This document shows, piece after piece, positions 51,546 to 62,400 of a DNA stretch of 64,000 nt; the stretch's first letter is position 1, and the number at the start of each line of letters is the position of its first letter. Below the pieces are notes generated by a model that had not been told where the DNA came from, did not search any database, and worked only from the letters and a program-made list of their open reading frames with translations. Source of the stretch: JAGQWW01 sp041392845 (lineage in GTDB: Bacteria; Bacteroidota; Bacteroidia; Chitinophagales; Saprospiraceae); assembly GCA_041392845.1 (NCBI GenBank), contig JAWKLG010000010.1, positions 124,001 to 188,000 of the forward strand, written 5' to 3'. The position numbers and the translations under genes were made by a program.

Positions 51546-52472
51546 ATGAGATTACTTTTCTTTTTAATTGTCTGGCTGATATTTTCTCATTCAATGGTTG
51601 CACAAAATCATGAATGGGCTCCCGTCGGAGCGAAATGGTGGTGGAGTTTATCTGATATGGATGCGATTGGTGCGGCATATTATTATTGGGAAGTAACCCA
51701 TGAGGATTCATTTGGGGTGAATTTGTGAAAATAATTGATGTAACCTTTTATGGAAATGATTCAATGGTTATACCCAATTTTGATACTATTTATACCTATA
51801 GCAGGAATGATTCTGTATTTCTATTTGACAAGTTTGAAGAAGAATATGGATTATTATATGATTTTGGAGCTACTGTAGGGGATACAATTGAGTTTTCAAC
51901 ATTTAAGACAATTGGTCTGGATTCAACCTTTTTAGCAGAAATCACTGAGGTTTGATTAGAGAAGGCTCAATAGGATCCTTAATGAAAGGAGATGTGAGGT
52001 TATTTAGGACAAAATTTTAGGTGGGTCATTATCCTATTGGGAAAACCCATATTATGAAGGTTTTGGATCTCCTTTATATCTTTTGCCAACTGCGGAATAT
52101 GTTACCATCCCCAGAATAAGATGTTATTATGATGAAGAAATTGAAGTTTCATGATTACTGAACTCAATACTGGAGAAACGTATTTTTCCATGTGATTACT
52201 ACCGTTACACTTCTTCAAGGCTCTAATTGGAATCATCCCGATTTTTTAAAGTTTATCCCAATCCGGTTCAAGCTGATCTAAACATTGAATTGCCTGACTT
52301 TGTGAAGGAAGGGGAGTGGTACTTGGTAGACCTAGCAGGAAAAAAGGTAAAGCAGGGACTTTTATCGGGAAATCAGCTTCAGTTAAACTTGGCAAGTATT
52401 CCAAAAGGAAAGTATGTTTTTGGAGCAGAGACCCGGAATGAAATCTTTTTTAAAAAAATAATAAAAGAGTAG
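51546..52472 (+). pseudogene. T9SS-exported protein, paralogue B (frameshifted)
   Basis: A tandem duplicate of the preceding gene. It starts MRLLFFLIVWLIFSHSMVAQ followed by NHEWAPVGAKWWWSLSD, breaks near 51714-51717 where GGGG should be five G (DSFGGEFVKIIDV is restored), and breaks again near 51950 and 52010-52240. The last piece (52227-52472) carries an intact sorting domain, FFKVYPNPVQADLNIELPDF to KKIIKE. The two copies are similar throughout at DNA level, so the pair is useful for locating each lost base. Function is unknown; the conserved WAPxGAKWWWSL opening and repeated FDTI-x-T-x-SRNDSVFLFDKF may define a small secreted family. Confidence 0.8.
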
Positions 52473-52480
52473 AAAAAAGA

Positions 52481-52506
52481 AAAGGCGGGTAATGACCCGC
52501 CTTTTT
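52481..52506. terminator. Bidirectional intrinsic terminator
   Basis: AAAGGCGGGT (52481-52490) pairs perfectly with ACCCGCCTTT (52495-52504) around a 4-base loop, with T-runs on both strands. It serves paralogue B (plus) and hutU (minus), which converge here. Confidence 0.9.
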
Positions 52507-52516
52507 AATAAATATC

Positions 52517-54544
52517 CTAGTGTTTAATCTTTAAACCTTCAAGGATGGATTCATCCACCAAGTTCGGCAAGGTTATCTTCAACTGTTTATTTTCTTCCAT
52601 GGCCCTTTTTGCCGTAAAAATGGCTTCCTTGTTTCTGGCCCAACTTCTTCTGGCTATTCCATTGTTCACATCCCAGTGCAACATGGAAGTTAATCTTCTT
52701 TCAGCATCAGCACTTCCGTCGAGGACCATTCCGAATCCACCATTCATTACCTCTCCCCAACCGACTCCTCCACCATTGTGTAAGCTTACCCAGGTAGCTC
52801 CACGGAAACTGTCACCAATAACATTGTGCACAGCCATATCAGCAGTGAATCGACTTCCGTCATAAATGTTAGCCGTCTCCCTAAAAGGAGAATCAGTACC
52901 TGAAACATCATGATGGTCTCTTCCCAATACCACCGGACCTTTAAGTTTTCCAGACTGGATTGCATCATTGAAAGCTTTGGCAATTTTAATTCTGCCTTCA
53001 GCATCGGCATACAAGATTCTGGATTTAGAACCTACTACCGGAAGATTGGTGTCTGCAGCCTTAATCCATGTAATATTGTCTCTAAGTTGAGGCTGAATTT
53101 CTTCCGGAGATTCCTGCAGCATCTTTTCAAGTACTTCCCCTGCAATGGCATCGGTCGTATCTAAATCTTCTTTCAAACCTGAACAACAAACCCAGCGGAA
53201 CGGGCCAAATCCATAATCAAAACACATCGGCCCCATGATGTCTTCTACATAGCTCGCATATTTAAAAATGCCCTCTTCTTTGTTTTTCCAAATGTCTGCT
53301 CCGGCATCGCCTGCTTCTTTCAAAAAAGCATTGCCATAATCCCAGAAATACATGCCTTTTGCTGAAAGGGTGTTGATGGCATTCACATGGCGATGTAGGG
53401 TTTTTCTTACCTCTTCCATAAATTTTGCCTTGTCAGACAGCAGTAATGCTTCCGCTTCCTTGAACGTGTAACCACAAGGACAATATCCAAGGTCATCAAT
53501 ATTGTGTAAGGAAGTTTGGTCAGAACCCAACTCTACCTTTACATCTCTTTCTACAATTCGCTCCCACAAATCGACTATGTTGCCATGGAAAACCAAGGCG
53601 ATGGCAGTACCATCTTTTCTGCAAACTTCCATACGATCTATCAAGGCATCAACATCCTGATATACATTTTCTTTTAAAATATAACCATCTGTAATTCGCT
53701 GTTGAACGGCATCAGGGTCGATTTCTGCTATTACACCGACAGCGCCGGTAATGACTGCTGCACCTGCCTGAGCTCCAGACATACCTCCCAAACCTGAGGT
53801 GATGTAAACTTTTCCTTTTAAATCGGCCTCACCCAAGCCCATTTTCCTACCTGCATTCAACAAGGTGATGGTTGTTCCATGCACGATACCCTGTGGTCCG
53901 ATATACATGAAAGATCCCGCAGTCATCTGGCCGTATTGCGTTACCCCCAATGCATTGTATTTGTTCCAATCGTCTTTCGAAGAATAGTTGGGAATCATCA
54001 TACCGTTGGTAACTACGACTCGTGGTGCGTCTTTATGAGAAGGAAATAAGCCAAGCGGATGGCCGGAATACAAAACCAGTGTTTGCTCGTCTGTCATCTC
54101 AGACAGGTATTTCATCACCAAAAGGTATTGAGCCCAGTTTTGAAAAACGGCACCATTTCCACCATAGGTTATCAATTCATGCGGATGTTTGGCGACTTTG
54201 GGATCCAGATTGTTTTGAATCATCAACATGATGGCTGCTGCCTGTTTTGATTTTGAAGGGTATTCGCCAATGCCTCTGGCATACATGTCATAATCCGGAC
54301 GAAAGCGGTACATATAGATTCTGCCATATTTTTCCAGTTCTTCTAAAAATTCAGGGGCCAGGGTTGCATGATGTTCCGGTTTGAAATATCGAAGTGCATT
54401 TTTCAGGGCAAGCATTTTCTCTTTTTCAGATAATACACCATCTATCACCCTTCTTGGAGCATGACTTACTGTAGGGTCCAAAGGTTTGATGGCAGGTAAA
54501 TTATCGGGTATTCCCTGAAGGATAGCAGCTTGAAAATTATTCAT
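52517..54544 (-). CDS. hutU: Urocanate hydratase
   Basis: Converts urocanate to imidazolonepropionate in histidine degradation, using tightly bound NAD+. The 675-aa product belongs to the long form common in Bacteroidota. Conserved blocks are TYGGNGAVFQNWAQYLLVM, VYITSGLGGMSGAQAGAA (NAD-binding), DQTSLHN, GYCPCGYTF and the C-terminal RDHHDVSGTDSPFRET and SLHNGGGVGWGEVMNGGFG. ATG at 54544 is the natural start. It is alone here: no hutH, hutI or glutamate formiminotransferase lies in the window. A bidirectional terminator follows the stop. Confidence 0.96.
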   Translation of the reverse strand: MNNFQAAILQGIPDNLPAIKPLDPTVSHAPRRVIDGVLSEKEKMLALKNALRYFKPEHHATLAPEFLEELEKYGRIYMYRFRPDYDMYARGIGEYPSKSKQAAAIMLMIQNNLDPKVAKHPHELITYGGNGAVFQNWAQYLLVMKYLSEMTDEQTLVLYSGHPLGLFPSHKDAPRVVVTNGMMIPNYSSKDDWNKYNALGVTQYGQMTAGSFMYIGPQGIVHGTTITLLNAGRKMGLGEADLKGKVYITSGLGGMSGAQAGAAVITGAVGVIAEIDPDAVQQRITDGYILKENVYQDVDALIDRMEVCRKDGTAIALVFHGNIVDLWERIVERDVKVELGSDQTSLHNIDDLGYCPCGYTFKEAEALLLSDKAKFMEEVRKTLHRHVNAINTLSAKGMYFWDYGNAFLKEAGDAGADIWKNKEEGIFKYASYVEDIMGPMCFDYGFGPFRWVCCSGLKEDLDTTDAIAGEVLEKMLQESPEEIQPQLRDNITWIKAADTNLPVVGSKSRILYADAEGRIKIAKAFNDAIQSGKLKGPVVLGRDHHDVSGTDSPFRETANIYDGSRFTADMAVHNVIGDSFRGATWVSLHNGGGVGWGEVMNGGFGMVLDGSADAERRLTSMLHWDVNNGIARRSWARNKEAIFTAKRAMEENKQLKITLPNLVDESILEGLKIKH

Positions 54545-54658
54545 TATTATTTTATTTGGCAGGGTTGATTAATAGGCAAACAGACAACCCTGTAATTTTA
54601 TTTTGGTTTTAAAAAAGGCAAATTAAAGGAACTTTTGAAGAATGACGAAGTGATTTTG

Positions 54659-55345
54659 TCATTCTGAAATTTCCATTGTTTTGGTTGTGGTATAATATTC
54701 TGCCAGCATATTAAAGGTGATATTTTCTTCTTTTTTGACCATCAATTTTTTTCTAACCATTTCTACTTTATTGGTTCCTGCTTGAAGAGAAATGAGGGCT
54801 TGAGCTGGAATTTTGATTTCATTTTTCCCGGCCAGGGAAGGGATTTCTACGCTACCTGTTTTTTCATTTTCGGGTGTAAAAAGGATGCGAAGAGATTCAT
54901 TTTTTCCGAAAATTTCAGTGTCCATTTTCAACAAAGCTCCATTATTTAAAGAAATACCTTCCGGAAAAGTAAAGTCTTTGATAGGCGCAATTTGGAAAGT
55001 AGTTTCATTCTTTTCTTCGCCTTTTTTGTTGAAGCTTAGGGTCACATTATGTCCCGGACTTGCCGGAAGTTCCAAACGATACCGTATTCCATAACCTGGA
55101 ATATCTCTTTTCTCCATGCTTACTCCGTTGAGCATTACCTGGTCAAATTCATGGAATTTAGCGGTCGAATCTACCATACTGTAGAATGATACTTCCCCTG
55201 CAAAAAGGTCTTCCGTTTGCAAATACCGGATATAAAACTCGGCAGTGATAGGGGTGGAACTTTTGTCTGGTGTCTCTTGTGTGCAGGAATATAAACCTGT
55301 AAAGAGGATTGTTGTCCAAAAGATCTGAAAGAAGATTTTTTTCAT
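54659..55345 (-). CDS. Putative lipoprotein of unknown function
   Basis: A protein of about 228 aa. The frame opens at 55390, but ATG at 55345 (MKKIFFQIFWTTILFTGLYSC) gives a lipoprotein signal peptide with the lipobox LYSC, so the mature protein would start at the cysteine (residue 21). The rest is mainly beta strands, resembling Ig-like or all-beta domains (VTLSFNKKGEEKNETTFQIAP, IPAQALISLQAGTNKVEMVRKKL). No catalytic motif is visible. It is upstream of hutU on the same strand (114-base gap) and divergent from the TonB receptor cluster. Likely outer- or inner-membrane-anchored; role not known. Confidence 0.7.
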   Translation of the reverse strand: MKKIFFQIFWTTILFTGLYSCTQETPDKSSTPITAEFYIRYLQTEDLFAGEVSFYSMVDSTAKFHEFDQVMLNGVSMEKRDIPGYGIRYRLELPASPGHNVTLSFNKKGEEKNETTFQIAPIKDFTFPEGISLNNGALLKMDTEIFGKNESLRILFTPENEKTGSVEIPSLAGKNEIKIPAQALISLQAGTNKVEMVRKKLMVKKEENITFNMLAEYYTTTKTMEISE

Positions 55346-55548
55346 GTTTGAAATGTTTTGAAAGATAACCGACATCAAAGGTAAAATCATTCTTGAAATA
55401 ATAGGATGAACCTAAAAACTGAAAACCTGACAATGACTATGGTAATAAAATAGGGGAAGTACAGTTTGAGTGGATTTCTTTCGTTTGATCGCAATTTAAG
55501 AACCTGACTTAAAGATATTTTTTTGGAATATTTGGGCAGCATTCCTAT

Positions 55549-55556
55549 TACCTTTG
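55549..55556 (+). promoter_or_regulatory. Promoter -7 element (TACCTTTG) for the TonB receptor cluster
   Basis: TACCTTTG matches TAnnTTTG exactly; TTTG at 55522-55525 lies 23 bases upstream, slightly long for a -33 element. The leader to the ATG at 55794 is about 230 bases and contains hairpins (for example CAATAGT / ACTATT near 55685-55703), so post-transcriptional control is possible. No gene is seen in 55346-55793. Confidence 0.5.
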
Positions 55557-55793
55557 AATCGAAACATTAAGCTCTCAAAAAGCCGATTTATCGAAGGGTT
55601 GGCAACAAAAATTTGCAAATTATACCTGTTTGTAGGTAAGCTGCTGACAAACTTTTGTTTTGAGCGAATTTAATTTTTTGCCACCAATAGTAATTTCACT
55701 ATTATTGTGCGCTTATTTCTTCGGGTGAGTTGTTTATCGCTGAAAACCCTGGAATTATCGAAAATTTAGCAATTTTTTAAAAAAAATGGATTT

Positions 55794-58700
55794 ATGGCAC
55801 GTAATCTACTTTTAACCTTAATCCTTGGAATGTTCTCGGTGGCAATGATTGCCCAGACATCCCTGGGGGGTACTGTTACTGACGAGGAAACCGGGGAACC
55901 GGTACTTTTTGGTAACGTTACCATTTACAAAGAAGGAGTGTTTATCACGGGTGTTCAGACAGACTTGGATGGGAACTATAACTTTGCCAATATTGACCCA
56001 GGTGTCTACGACGTTGAAGCATCCTATGTTGGTTTGCAAACCCAAAGGGTTGCAGGAGTACAGGTTTTTGCTGGTAAAGCAAATAAACTTGACATTCAAC
56101 TAGGTGCAGGTGGTATCAATCTTGAAGAGGTTGTAGTTGTTGACTACAAAGTACCTCTTATCGAACAGGATAACACTACTCAGGGTAGAACCATCACCAG
56201 TGATGACATCAAGAGTTTGCCTACTCGTAATATTGCTGCTTTGGCAGCAAACGCAGCCGGGGTTTCTCAGGCTGATGAGGGTGACGGTCTTTTTATGAAA
56301 GGTTCCAGAAGTGATGGAACTTATTATTATGTAGATGGTATCAGGGTTCAGGGTAACCTAGTTCCTGAAACGGAAATTGACCAATTACAGGTTATTACCG
56401 GAGGTATCGAAGCTCAATATGGTGACGTAACCGGAGGTATCATTTCTATTACTACCAAAGGGCCTTCCAATGAGTTTTCAGGTTCTGTTGATGCAGAAAC
56501 TTCAGAATACCTTGATCCATACAGAAATAGCCTGGTAGGTTTGAGTTTATCAGGTCCTATTCTTAAAAATAGTGAAGGTCAGTCTATTTTAGGTTTCCGT
56601 TTGGCGGGTCGTTATACTTATAGATATGATGATGATCCACCGGCAATTCCTGTTTACCGTGTTACGGATGAGAAATTGAAAGAACTGGAAGCAAATCCTG
56701 TATTGCCATTTGGTAATGGTGGTAAAGTAATTGCTGCTGAAGAGGTAGTAGGTCCAAATGATGTTCAGGCATTGGATGCCAGACCTTATGAAGATAGAAA
56801 AATCGCCAACCTTACTGCAAAATTGGATGCCAGATTATCTGAAGCAGTAGACGTAACGCTGAGTGGTTCTTATGCACAAAGCATTAACCGCTTTACACCG
56901 GACAGATGGGCAGTTTACAATAGCCATAATAATCCTTACGATACACAAACTGACTATAGAGGTAATTTCAGATTCCGTCACCGTTTGGGAACCCAGGGAG
57001 CTTCAGGAAGTGACGGCGAGCAAAAAATCTCTCCTATCCAGAATGCTTCTTATATCATTCAGGTAGGATTTGAAAAGAACTTTGCAGACAGAAGTGATTT
57101 CCAGCATGGAGACAATTTGTTTGACTATGGTTACATAGGAAACTGGGACTATACCTGGGAACCACAAATTACATTTGATCAAAATGGGGGTGCGCAGCAT
57201 ACCGACTTTACCAGACAGTTCAATAATTATACTCCAGGTACAGTTAACCCTGTTTTGGCAGCTTACAATAATAGTTCTGATTTTGATGATGTAAACGATA
57301 TCGAAGTAAGAAATGGTCAGGTTTCATCATTGTACCAAAGAGCATTCGACTTCCACCAAAACGTAGGTTTTGTTTATGACCTGTTCCGCAAACAAGAAGA
57401 CGATATCGTTACTGTTAACCTAACAGGTAACTTCGACTTGCTAACTTCCAAGAGTTCTAATAAAGGACGTCACAACGTTCAGTTCGGTATTATGTACGAG
57501 CAAAGAACACTTAGAAGATATGACGTGAATCCATTTGACCTTTGGGTTCTTGGTGACCAATTGGCCAACCGACACATCCTTGGTGTTGACACAAATAAAG
57601 TAGTTAGTCAAATAGGTTTCCCTCAAGGTTTCGGTGATACATTATATGTTGATGTTTACGACAAATTGATTGATACAGTTACTTATCAAAACTCCAGATT
57701 TTTCAGACAGATTCGTAATCTTACCGGGCAGGGACTAAGGGACTATGTAAACGTCCAGGGTATTTCTCCGGAAGATATGACCTTGTCTATGTTTAGTGCT
57801 CAGGAGTTAAATGACCAGAATAACCTGCTTTATTATGGTTATGATTATTTAGGTAACAAGCTTGATCCTACAGTTACTTTTGATGATTTCTTTACCTCCA
57901 GAAATGCAGATGGAATTCGTGATTTCCCTGTTGCTGCCATGAGGCCAATTTATGCTTCCGCGTACATTCAGGATAAATTTACTTTCAAAGACATCATCTT
58001 CCGTTTAGGTCTTCGTGTAGACCGTTACGATGCTAATACCAAAGTATTGAAGGATCCATATTCTTTGTATGAAATTATGGGTGCAGGTGATTTCCATGGT
58101 GAGTTTGGTGGTGAAAGACCAGGTAATATTGGAGATGACTTTAAAGTATACGTAACTACAGATAATGGAGAAGAAATCAAAGCTTACCGTGATGGAGATC
58201 AGTGGTACCGTGCAAACGGAACTCCTGTGAATGATGGTAACCAGATTTTTGAATCAGGTGGATTGGTATTCCCTAAGATTAAAAATGTTGAGGCTCGTAC
58301 CAATACCAACTACATCAAATCTGAGAACTTCCAGCAAGATGCTGCTTTGAAAGATTATGAAGTACAGGTAAACTGGATGCCACGTTTGGCTTTCTCTTTC
58401 CCTATTTCTGACGAAGCAAACTTCTTTGCTCACTACGATATCCTTGTTCAGCGTCCAGCTTCCAACAACATCGTTACCGCATTGGATTACTTCTATTTCA
58501 TTGAAAACTTTGAAAATGGTAGAAGAAACATACCAAAGAACAATGCAAACTTGCTTCCTGAAAGAACAGTAGACTATGAAGTTGGTTTCCAGCAGAAATT
58601 GTCCAACACTTCTGCTTTGAAAATTGCTGCATACTATAAGGAGATGAGGAACATGATCCAGAGACGTACATATCTATATGTTCCTAACCTTATTACTTAC

Positions 58701-59432
58701 GATACTTACGACAACCAGGATTTCGGAACAGTTAAAGGTTTCACCTTTACATACGACTTGCGTCGTACCGGAAACATCCAGGCTCAGGTTGCTTATACCT
58801 TACAATATGCTGATGGTACGGGTTCTGATCCTAACTCACAAAGAGGTTTGACCCAAAGAGGAAACCTTAGAACCTTGTTCCCATTGAGCTTTGACGAGCG
58901 TCACCGTTTCAACATTAACCTTGATTATCGTTACGGTAAGGGCAAGAAATACAATGGTCCTGTAATCGCTGGTACTGACATTCTTGCTAATACAGGATTA
59001 AATGTTCAGGCAGTTGCAGTTTCTGGTCGTCCTTATACTCAGAAATTGGTTCCTGCACGTTTTGGCGGAGATGGTACAGTTGGTGCAATCAACGGTGCAA
59101 GACTTCCTTGGAACTTTACGATCAACGCAAGATTGGATAAATCATTTACCCTTGGTGGTGGTGATGGTAGAAAAGGATTGGATTGTAATGTTTATATCCG
59201 TGTATCCAACTTGTTGAATACTCAAAACTGGAGAAATGTTTATGCTGCAAGTGGTACTCCATACGATGATGGTTTCTTGCAGTCATCAAGAGGTCAGCAA
59301 GAAATCAATGCTTTGGTTTCTTCAAACAGAAATCTTGACAACTACCTTGCATCTTACCAGTGGAGAATGTTGAATGCAGACTACTTCAGTTTGCCAAGAA
59401 GAATTTTCATTGGTGCTCAATTTGGATTCTAA
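55794..59432 (+). CDS. TonB-dependent outer-membrane receptor with carboxypeptidase-like domain
   Basis: A 1212-aa outer-membrane transporter of SusC/TonB type. Signal peptide MARNLLLTLILGMFSVAMIAQ; a carboxypeptidase regulatory-like domain at about 22-105 (LGGTVTDEETGEPVLFGNVTI); a plug domain at about 115-225 (MKGSRSDGTYYYVDGIRV, IDQLQVITGGIEAQYGDVTGGIISI); and a long beta barrel to the terminal aromatic F of IFIGAQFGF. A TonB box is not obvious. It heads a cluster with the giant T9SS protein and a PorV/PorQ-like protein, so its substrate may relate to that secreted protein rather than to a polysaccharide; there is no susD. Expression is probably from the promoter near 55549. Confidence 0.93.
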   Translation: MARNLLLTLILGMFSVAMIAQTSLGGTVTDEETGEPVLFGNVTIYKEGVFITGVQTDLDGNYNFANIDPGVYDVEASYVGLQTQRVAGVQVFAGKANKLDIQLGAGGINLEEVVVVDYKVPLIEQDNTTQGRTITSDDIKSLPTRNIAALAANAAGVSQADEGDGLFMKGSRSDGTYYYVDGIRVQGNLVPETEIDQLQVITGGIEAQYGDVTGGIISITTKGPSNEFSGSVDAETSEYLDPYRNSLVGLSLSGPILKNSEGQSILGFRLAGRYTYRYDDDPPAIPVYRVTDEKLKELEANPVLPFGNGGKVIAAEEVVGPNDVQALDARPYEDRKIANLTAKLDARLSEAVDVTLSGSYAQSINRFTPDRWAVYNSHNNPYDTQTDYRGNFRFRHRLGTQGASGSDGEQKISPIQNASYIIQVGFEKNFADRSDFQHGDNLFDYGYIGNWDYTWEPQITFDQNGGAQHTDFTRQFNNYTPGTVNPVLAAYNNSSDFDDVNDIEVRNGQVSSLYQRAFDFHQNVGFVYDLFRKQEDDIVTVNLTGNFDLLTSKSSNKGRHNVQFGIMYEQRTLRRYDVNPFDLWVLGDQLANRHILGVDTNKVVSQIGFPQGFGDTLYVDVYDKLIDTVTYQNSRFFRQIRNLTGQGLRDYVNVQGISPEDMTLSMFSAQELNDQNNLLYYGYDYLGNKLDPTVTFDDFFTSRNADGIRDFPVAAMRPIYASAYIQDKFTFKDIIFRLGLRVDRYDANTKVLKDPYSLYEIMGAGDFHGEFGGERPGNIGDDFKVYVTTDNGEEIKAYRDGDQWYRANGTPVNDGNQIFESGGLVFPKIKNVEARTNTNYIKSENFQQDAALKDYEVQVNWMPRLAFSFPISDEANFFAHYDILVQRPASNNIVTALDYFYFIENFENGRRNIPKNNANLLPERTVDYEVGFQQKLSNTSALKIAAYYKEMRNMIQRRTYLYVPNLITYDTYDNQDFGTVKGFTFTYDLRRTGNIQAQVAYTLQYADGTGSDPNSQRGLTQRGNLRTLFPLSFDERHRFNINLDYRYGKGKKYNGPVIAGTDILANTGLNVQAVAVSGRPYTQKLVPARFGGDGTVGAINGARLPWNFTINARLDKSFTLGGGDGRKGLDCNVYIRVSNLLNTQNWRNVYAASGTPYDDGFLQSSRGQQEINALVSSNRNLDNYLASYQWRMLNADYFSLPRRIFIGAQFGF

Positions 59433-59460
59433 AATTTGAAAATCAGTTTAGAAAAATAAA

Positions 59461-62400
59461 ATGGATATTAATATGAAAAATATAAAGTACTACTTATTAG
59501 GACTTTTCTGCCTGGCAATGTTTGGGGCTGCCCAAGCACACATAGGTCCGGGTACGAAAAAAGCTCCTGCTAAGCGTGCAGTGCAGAACAGAGGAGGAGA
59601 CTGTGCTCCTGCGACTGCAAATATTGATCAGGAGATCAATAACGTTCGTGCGCGTCTTTTGAATGGTGGTGATGTTTGGTGGGATGGCGACAATGGTCGT
59701 TACATTGTACCAAAAGTAGCTGCCGGCCAACCAGAAGTTTCTTCACTTTTCGCCGGTGCAGTTTGGATTGGTGGATTTGACCCTGGTGGAAACTTGAAAA
59801 TTGCTGCTCAGACTTATGGTACAGCACAAGGTAACACGGACTTCTGGCCTGGGCCTTTGGATCCGTTTACAGGTGGTGTTGACAAAGCAACTTGTACCAA
59901 CTGGGACAGATTCTTTAAAGTAACTGCTGCAGAAATCCGCGAACACCTAAGAAATGTTGAGGCAGCAGAAGCAGGAGAAATTGCTTATACAGAGGATATG
60001 ATTCCTCAGGGTGTAAAAGGATGGCCTGCAAAAGGAAATCCTTACTTCTTTGATGTTTGGAATTTTGACCTTCCAAATACAGGTCAGGGATTGGCCGGAT
60101 TCTTTGAGCCGGGTGATTCAAAAGATGGAATTTATGATCCTCTTCAAGGGGACTTCCCAATCATCGAAATCATCGGATGTTCTGATTTTGATCTTCCTAA
60201 CGATCCTGATGTTCCGCAATTTGCCGATGAGATGATTTTCTGGATTTACAACGATAATGGTGGTGTTCACACTGAATCTCAGGGTGATGCCATCCAGATG
60301 GAAGTCCAGGTCCAGACTTTTGCTTATGCTACCAATGACTTCATCAACGACATGACCTTCCAACGTTATAAGTTGATCAACCGTGCAACTGAGGATATCA
60401 CTTCTTGTTATTTCTCAATGTGGGTTGACCCGGATTTGGGATGTTATACAGATGATTATATCGGTTGTGACACTGCAAGAAGTTTGATGTTTGTTTACAA
60501 CCAGGATGCAACTGATGGTCAGACAGGCTGTTCTTGCCCTGGTGGTGTAAATACCTACTGTACAGATGTTCCAATTTTGGGAGTGGATTATTTCCGTGGT
60601 CCAAAAGGTAGAATTCCGGTGATTGATTCTATTACAGGTGATACCGTAATCGATCCTTTGACCGGGCTTCCATTAGACACTTTGGTAGAATTAGGTATGT
60701 CTTCATTTACCTACTACAACAACCCATCAGTTGGTAATCCTCAACCAGGTACTACCGACCCACAGACCGCAAACGAGTTTTACAACTACATCACCGGTAG
60801 ATGGAGAGATGGTTCTGCCTTCCAATTTGGCGGTACAGGTTACAACACAGGTGGAGAGGAAATTGATTATGCCTTCCCAAGTAATCCTAGCTGTAGTGAT
60901 GGAGATGCCTGCTGGTCTATGTGTACTGAAGGTCTGGGAGAAGGTGACCGTCGTACGCTTCAAGCTACAGGTCCATTTACCCTGAAACCAGGAGATGTTA
61001 ATGAGTTGATCGTGGGGGTAGTTTGGATTCCAAAAGAAGATTATCCTTGTCCTGATATCACCAACCTAAGAAAGGCGGATGATGTATCTCAGGCCTTGTT
61101 TGATAACTGTTTCGAAATTACAGATGGTCCGGATGCACCGGATGTTGACTGGATTGAGTTAGATAAAGAAATCATCGGTATCCTTACCAACGATGAACAA
61201 AGATCAAATAATGCTTTCGAGGCTTACGCTCAGGAAGACCTACAGGCTCCTAAATCATTGCCTGAAGAGGAGAAATTGTATCGTTTTGAGGGATATAAAG
61301 TATTCCAATTGGTAAGTCCAAATGTTTCAAGAAATAGTCTTACTGACCCTACTCAGGCGAAACTGGTATTCCAATCAGACATTGATAATGGTGTAGGAAA
61401 AATTTTCAACTGGGAAGCGGTTGACAATCCAAATGATGGCCAACCAAACCTTTGGGTTCCTGAAGAACAGGTATTGGCTTCTAATCCGGATAGAGGATTG
61501 AGACATACTTTCCGTATCACAGAAGACTTGTTCACGAGAACTACCAATACAAGACTCGTTAATCATAAGAAATACTACTTCATTGCAATTGCTTACGCAC
61601 ACAACAATTATGAATTGTTTGATCCATACGCAGGAGGTGGTGTAGGAGCTGGACAACCAAGACCTTACATCGAAGGACGTAAAGGTGCAGATGGTGGAGC
61701 CATTAAAATCTATACCGTAATTCCAAGACCTATCGGTTATGAAGTGCTTCAATCTGAATATGGTGACGGTGCTGAAATTACAAGAATCGATGGCCGTGGT
61801 GCCGGAGGACATTTCCTTGATATGATTGATGAGTCCAGAGAAAATATTATCAATAACAACTATGATGGAACCATCACATACAAAGAAGGTCGTGGACCAT
61901 TTGAAATCACAGTGTTTAACCCACTTGATGTTAAAGATGGTACTTTCGAATTGTCTTTCTATGATGAGAATATGAACAATGCTCAGTTGGATCAGGAAGT
62001 TCGCTGGAGATTGAAAAATCTTGACAATCCTTCAGAGGTTATTGAGGCTGAAAGAACGATAGACCAATTGAATGAGCAGATTCTTCCAAGTTATGGATTC
62101 TCCATTACCATTAAAGATGGTTTGTTGCCAGGTAATAATGAAAATGGTGTAGGAGATCCTGCCAATGGTGCTATTGGTTATGAAGAAGTATATTCTGATG
62201 ACCTGGCAGGTGAATGGTTGACAGGTTTACCTTCTTCCGGGCTGTTTGGTAGAAATCCATTGATGTTGACTGGTCCAAACCAGGAAGACAATGCACTGGA
62301 TCCTTCTCAGGCTTACACTCAATTAGGACCTGGAACATGGTATCCTTACTACCTGCTAAACTACAGAGCTGACCCTACAGGATTTGGTTATGTTAGTCCG

